A DNA stretch of 64,000 nucleotides from Gracilaria gracilis (lineage: Eukaryota > Rhodophyta > Florideophyceae > Gracilariales > Gracilariaceae), in assembly GCA_030374805.1 (NCBI GenBank), contig JARGSG010000231.1, positions 62,001 through 126,000 on the forward strand. Direction: 5' to 3'. This document shows, one piece after another, positions 60,501 to 64,000 of the stretch. Both the position numbers and the translations under genes were made by a program. Under the pieces are notes generated by a model. That model did no database searches. It was not told the origin of the DNA and saw nothing but the letters and a program-made list of their open reading frames with translations. Within the stretch, counting starts at the first letter, position 1, and each line of letters begins with the position of its first letter.

Positions 60501-61791
60501 AATAGACCTTCTGGGTCCATTACCAAAAACCACAAGGGGATATCAGTACATCATCGTAATCACCGACAGGTTCTCGAAGCTCACGCGAGCGATACCCTTC
60601 AAGGACACGAAATCGACGACCCTCGCGGTGGCGTTCTTGAACAATTGGATCTACCCGTATGGTGCACCGCTTTATCTACTTACCGACAATGGTTCGAACT
60701 TAGCTTCGAAGTTCTTTGAAGCTGTTTGTAACCTCTTGGGTATTAAGCACTACTTCACTACTGCCTACCATCCGCAAACGAATGGGCAAGTGGAGCGCTT
60801 TAACCGAACACTGGTATCTAGGCTGCGACATTATACGGAAGAACACCAAACTGGTTGGGACGAGCTCGTGCAGCCCTTGACATATGCATATAACCTTCAG
60901 GTTCATCGAGCGACGCAAACTACGCCGTTCGATCTAATACTGTCAAGACACCCACCAGGTATTGTGGTTGAAGGGGACCCATTAGGACAAGAAGCCGCCG
61001 GAGCGCTCACACCGTCACAGGTCAAACGGAATACCCTTTTGAGGTTGAGACGTGCTCTCAAGTATGCTGAGAGCAAGCTCACAGCATCCCAGAAGAGGTA
61101 CAAGGAGGACTACGACCGTAAGGTAACCCAAGTGGTAACGGCTACGCCGGGTCAATATGTCTTTATTGACCACCCTCCGAAAGGAGCTAAACCACGACCG
61201 GGTGATGAAGCTGATGATGAAGCTATTGATAGAGATATCAATTCTAAGCTTCTTCCGAAATCATCGGGACCTTTCAAGGTAGTTCGGTCGACCGACCACA
61301 CGGTAACGGTGAACCAAGATGGTGTAGAGAATACAATCTCTATTGACCGAATCACGGTTGCACCTCAGACGGTTCAGTCCAGGAAGGAACGCGGAGAATC
61401 CGCGCGTGACCCACAAGCGGTTGCCCTGAGGACTCAGCCCCGGGAAGACGGGACACCCATCGAGGTTAATGATGACGCACAGGGTGACGACCCAGACTAC
61501 GTACCACCTGCGGGGATTACGGTTGCTCCTTCAGAGGAAACACCTACCCCTAGTGGTACCGATGCTCATCTAAACCAAAGTGGTGAAACGATACCAGCCC
61601 AGGTCTCTAATGAGTTCCCAGTGGAACGCCTTGTAGGTCACCGCCGTACCCAAGAAGTTCTGAAGTACACAGTACGCTGGTATGGCTGGGGGGCTGACGG
61701 TGATACCGCCGAGCCGCCCTCAGCCATACCACACCATTTCAGGGTAAGCTACTGGAACCGCAAAGGAGAGGACATGCCGAATGATGGGTAA
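57535..61791 (+). pseudogene. pol region of the chromovirus (PR-RT-RH-IN-chromodomain)
   Basis: Protease with the D-T-G-A active site near 57695; reverse transcriptase from about 58640 (YRRLNSMTIRDSYPIPRMDE; the Y-I-D-D catalytic box is present); RNase H near 59565-59930 (TLDTDASDAQIG); integrase with an HHCC zinc-binding region near 60310-60430 and a DDE core at 60490-60830 (VAIDLLGPLPKT, LTDNGSN, YHPQTNGQVERFNRT); chromodomain near 61620-61770. The region looks nearly whole, with about one break. Confidence 0.85.
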
Positions 61792-62705
61792 ACCTTAGAG
61801 GTAATGCAGTCCCCCAAGGAAGGGGGAAAAGCACATTGTAATGAGGAGTACCAAAGTCGGTTCGGACGCTCACCGGGAAGGTACAACCAGAAGGAAGCAT
61901 TCCATGAGGGTACGTCCAAGGAGCGGTAGCGCTAAAGACGGACGCACCGTTGTACGCGCGCCGTTGCACACGCGCCATGCACGTGCGCGGCACGCGCGCG
62001 AACCCGCACGGTGGAAACATTCAAAAAATTGTATCTTTTTAATTGACGAGGCATACGCGCGCTTCTCGTGGCGCGCCGTGCGGAGTAACCGATTCGGTTT
62101 ACACTATTGTGTGTAGGGAGCGAGCAACGGCATGGTCAAAAAATCTAAGTATTTTGACCGTGCCGCGCTCCCGAATCGGCCATTCCCAGCCTCTGAAACC
62201 CCTTGGTTCTCGAGATACAGACCAAAAGGGTTTTCTGCGTTTTCAATACCATATGGAGGGGTAATTTTCCGGTCAAATATTTTGATTCGCCTTGCAAGTA
62301 ACCTCCAGGGTGAAACACCGCACGTGCGCCCATGCATGGTGAGAGGCCATGCAGACCAATCCAGGTACATTGCTGGCCACCGCGCGCAAGCGCGTGGCAC
62401 GTCACCTCACCTCACGGGGAGGCCAAACCGCTCGCTGCCCCGCGCGGAGGCGAAGCGTCGTACCATCATGGTGAATCCATACTACGAGCACGCAAATGTG
62501 GCTCCAGATGGAACCAATTTACCTACAAGGAACTACGCTTCACCCACCGTGGTACGCTGGTCTAAGGAAGGGGGAGGGGAGTTATTTTCGCGTTTCCGCC
62601 TCGCAATGCCCCTCGATGGAAAATTGGAACCTAACATGGAAACACATAACTTTTAACTTTACTGAAAGAGCAATACCAACAGGGATGCAGAAGTGGTTAC
62701 GACAA
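61792..62705. other. non-coding 3' stretch of the retroelement
   Basis: 0.9 kb with no supported ORF on the plus strand. Two polypurine-tract-like runs (AAGGAAGGGGGAAAAG at 61818 and AAGGAAGGGGGAGGGG at 62564) are present; either could prime plus-strand synthesis. Rich in GCGCGC words around 61940-62000. Confidence 0.5.
62116..62172. repeat. 57-nt nested stem-loop in the 3' part of the retroelement
   Basis: Outer stem GGGAGCG/CGCTCCC, middle GGCA/TGCC and inner GGTCAAAA/TTTTGACC around a 10-nt loop. It lies about 325 bp after the pol region. Function unknown; packaging or a terminator-like role would be guesswork. Confidence 0.85.
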
Positions 62706-64000
62706 TCAACCTGATGGGTGAGTGGCAAAGTGAGGCCCCGAGGAGCCTCCAGCTGAGGATCCCCGACCCGGAGTGGTGTTCTGATGGGCTCCCGGCCAAG
62801 GCTGGAAGAGGTGAGCCTGGCCTGGGGCCTGGCTAGGCGCGCTACCATGACCCACGGGGGTACTAGTAGGCACGCTGACGCCTGGCATCACGTCGGCACC
62901 CATCGGAGGTGGCGCGCTCGCCTGCGCAACCGACGGAGGTGCCGACGACCCGATGTGGAGAGGAGCCTGCGTAGCGGCTAGAAGGCCGGGGTTCAGGCTA
63001 GCACCAAATAGGGGATCCTCCAAAGGGTTTGTAGGCGTCGGGCCCATGGCCGTCGCTAGGCCTGCCACCTGGTTGGTAGCCATCTGGTAGAGCTCGACCT
63101 GGAACCGGTTCCGGAACTCACCAATTTGGGAAAAGGATCGCATGTACTGTGCATGACGAGGCAGGATGCTTTCCAGGAGGGTAAGAGCTTCGACCACAGA
63201 GGTAGGACCCGCCCGCTGGAAGTTCACCACACAGGCTTGGCGGACCCGAGCCATTAAACCTGAAATGGCCTGGGAGTCCACCTGAGAGGGGACAGGCGCC
63301 GCAGCCGCAGCCATGACACCCCCGAGAATAGCCCGCGGAGGCCCATCAACCCGTGTGGTACTAGGGAGAAGAGGAGTGGCACCAGTATGGGCAGGCGTAT
63401 TGCGTCCCTCTGGAGTGGGAGTAGGCGCTGAAGTGACCACAGGGGTAGCTGCTGGCGATTCCACCACGGTTGGGAATGGCTCGGGACTCCCTGGAGGTCC
63501 CTGATCGGTCGGAGTCCCGGGATAGCGCTGCTCCGCGCGGGATACAACCTTCCAGGACACCGGATCGAAAACCTCCCACCCCTGCTTGGCTCCCCACGGG
63601 AAACTCTCCACTTGGGTAAGCAACGATTCCAGCTGCTCAATAGAGTAGTCCGTACCTGCCACAATGGTTCCGATTCCAAATAGGCGAATGTCGCGAATGA
63701 CCCTCGGGGGAATGAAGAACATGCGACCAGGAGGTTGCACACCGTCACGGTAAATCTCGGCTTCTCGAGAACGACAATCCCAGTCAATACCGTCCCGGGC
63801 AGCCTGCAGAGCCAAGATGGCCACCAATACGGCCCATTCCGCGAGGGCAATCGACCAAATGAGGTAATACCGATCGTGGTTACGGGTGATGTAGCTCCCG
63901 AAGTAAGCCAATACCGGTGGGGTTGGGACGCTAAGCGACATCGGTACCTCATAGGCATTCCACCATTCAGGTCGGGCCACATACCAAGAGGTTCTTCCCT
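62706..64000 (-). CDS. antisense ORF next to the retroelement, unknown, 5'-partial
   Basis: More than 424 aa; the frame stays open to the window edge, so the start is outside. Near the visible N terminus is a hydrophobic segment (YYLIWSIALAEWAVLVAILA), then a compact part with MFFIPPRVIRDIRLFGIGTI and SIEQLESLLTQVESFPWGAK. The centre and C terminus are Pro/Thr/Ala/Gly-rich, with one helix-like stretch (LMARVRQACVVNFQRAG). No family recognised. Its position downstream of pol and on the opposite strand recalls the antisense ORFs of some large plant gypsy elements (Ogre, Retand), but it could also belong to a second element starting beyond the window. Confidence 0.5.
   Translation of the reverse strand, partial: GRTSWYVARPEWWNAYEVPMSLSVPTPPVLAYFGSYITRNHDRYYLIWSIALAEWAVLVAILALQAARDGIDWDCRSREAEIYRDGVQPPGRMFFIPPRVIRDIRLFGIGTIVAGTDYSIEQLESLLTQVESFPWGAKQGWEVFDPVSWKVVSRAEQRYPGTPTDQGPPGSPEPFPTVVESPAATPVVTSAPTPTPEGRNTPAHTGATPLLPSTTRVDGPPRAILGGVMAAAAAPVPSQVDSQAISGLMARVRQACVVNFQRAGPTSVVEALTLLESILPRHAQYMRSFSQIGEFRNRFQVELYQMATNQVAGLATAMGPTPTNPLEDPLFGASLNPGLLAATQAPLHIGSSAPPSVAQASAPPPMGADVMPGVSVPTSTPVGHGSAPSQAPGQAHLFQPWPGAHQNTTPGRGSSAGGSSGPHFATHPSG

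Larger units (their letters stand above)
54717..64000 (+). mobile_element. Ty3/gypsy LTR retrotransposon (chromovirus), broken, running off the window
   Basis: A large LTR retroelement fossil. Parts in order: a probable 5' LTR (about 54717-55327), gag (55351-57514), pol with protease, reverse transcriptase, RNase H, integrase and a C-terminal chromodomain (57535-61791), a non-coding stretch with a strong stem-loop, and a long antisense ORF (62706 to the edge). Domain order with integrase last and the chromodomain define it as a chromovirus. No second LTR copy was found before 64000, so the 3' LTR lies beyond the window or is lost. It has a small number of breaks, about two. Age cannot be judged without the LTR pair; well preserved domains suggest it is not very old. 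Confidence 0.85.

Noticed and set aside
1-64000. CRISPR array, bacterial operons or riboswitches
   Set aside because: No regularly spaced repeats; spliceosomal introns, eukaryote-specific genes and Pol III signals show a eukaryotic nuclear locus.

Overview
The window looks like nuclear DNA of a red alga. Genes are short and mostly intronless. The introns that exist are small (65-115 nt) and use GTAAGT- or GTGAGT-type donors. Three proteins predicted to go to the plastid (PHR2, PurM and an AlgH-like protein) share an N-terminal Ala-Phe-Val motif, the phenylalanine-based transit signal known from red algae and glaucophytes. Compact gene clusters separated by transposon-rich tracts fit a florideophyte such as Chondrus best. 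This assignment is an inference; no species marker was tested.

From 1 to about 30.2 kb the window is gene dense. It carries, in order: an AMN1-like LRR protein, RIC1, PHR2, NOT3, TMEM115, a C2H2 zinc-finger protein, an ethanolamine/choline phosphotransferase, a secreted acidic methyltransferase-like protein, a DHHC-type palmitoyltransferase, DHFR, PurM, a probable mitoribosomal protein, a UBE2E-type E2, KTI12, ORC5, a DEAD-box helicase, DPM3, tRNA-Ile(AAU) and a GT77-like glycosyltransferase. Up to DPM3 the genes alternate strand almost perfectly, giving divergent promoters and tightly convergent 3' ends. Most are housekeeping genes: vesicle traffic (RIC1, TMEM115, DHHC), lipid and glycan synthesis, folate/purine metabolism, replication, RNA turnover and ubiquitin.

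From 30.2 to 37.5 kb genes thin out. Here lie a complete non-autonomous hAT element with an 8-bp target duplication, a pair of diverged interspersed repeats, a strong 40-bp hairpin, two small uncharacterised ORFs and a 5S rRNA-like gene. From 37.5 to 53.6 kb genes return: six-exon GUF1/LepA, three-exon RPN12, an unknown ORF, the AlgH-like protein, a class II trehalose-phosphate synthase/phosphatase, a LINE relic, an ArfGAP and a four-exon heme peroxidase with a 19-nt microexon. The last 10 kb hold a Tc1/mariner relic abutted by a large Ty3/gypsy chromovirus fossil whose 3' side contains a long antisense ORF that runs off the window.

Six genes (TMEM115, the methyltransferase, E2, GUF1, RPN12 and the peroxidase) are split by introns. 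Their exons were joined here by hand from splice signals, reading phase and family alignment from memory; no database search was possible.
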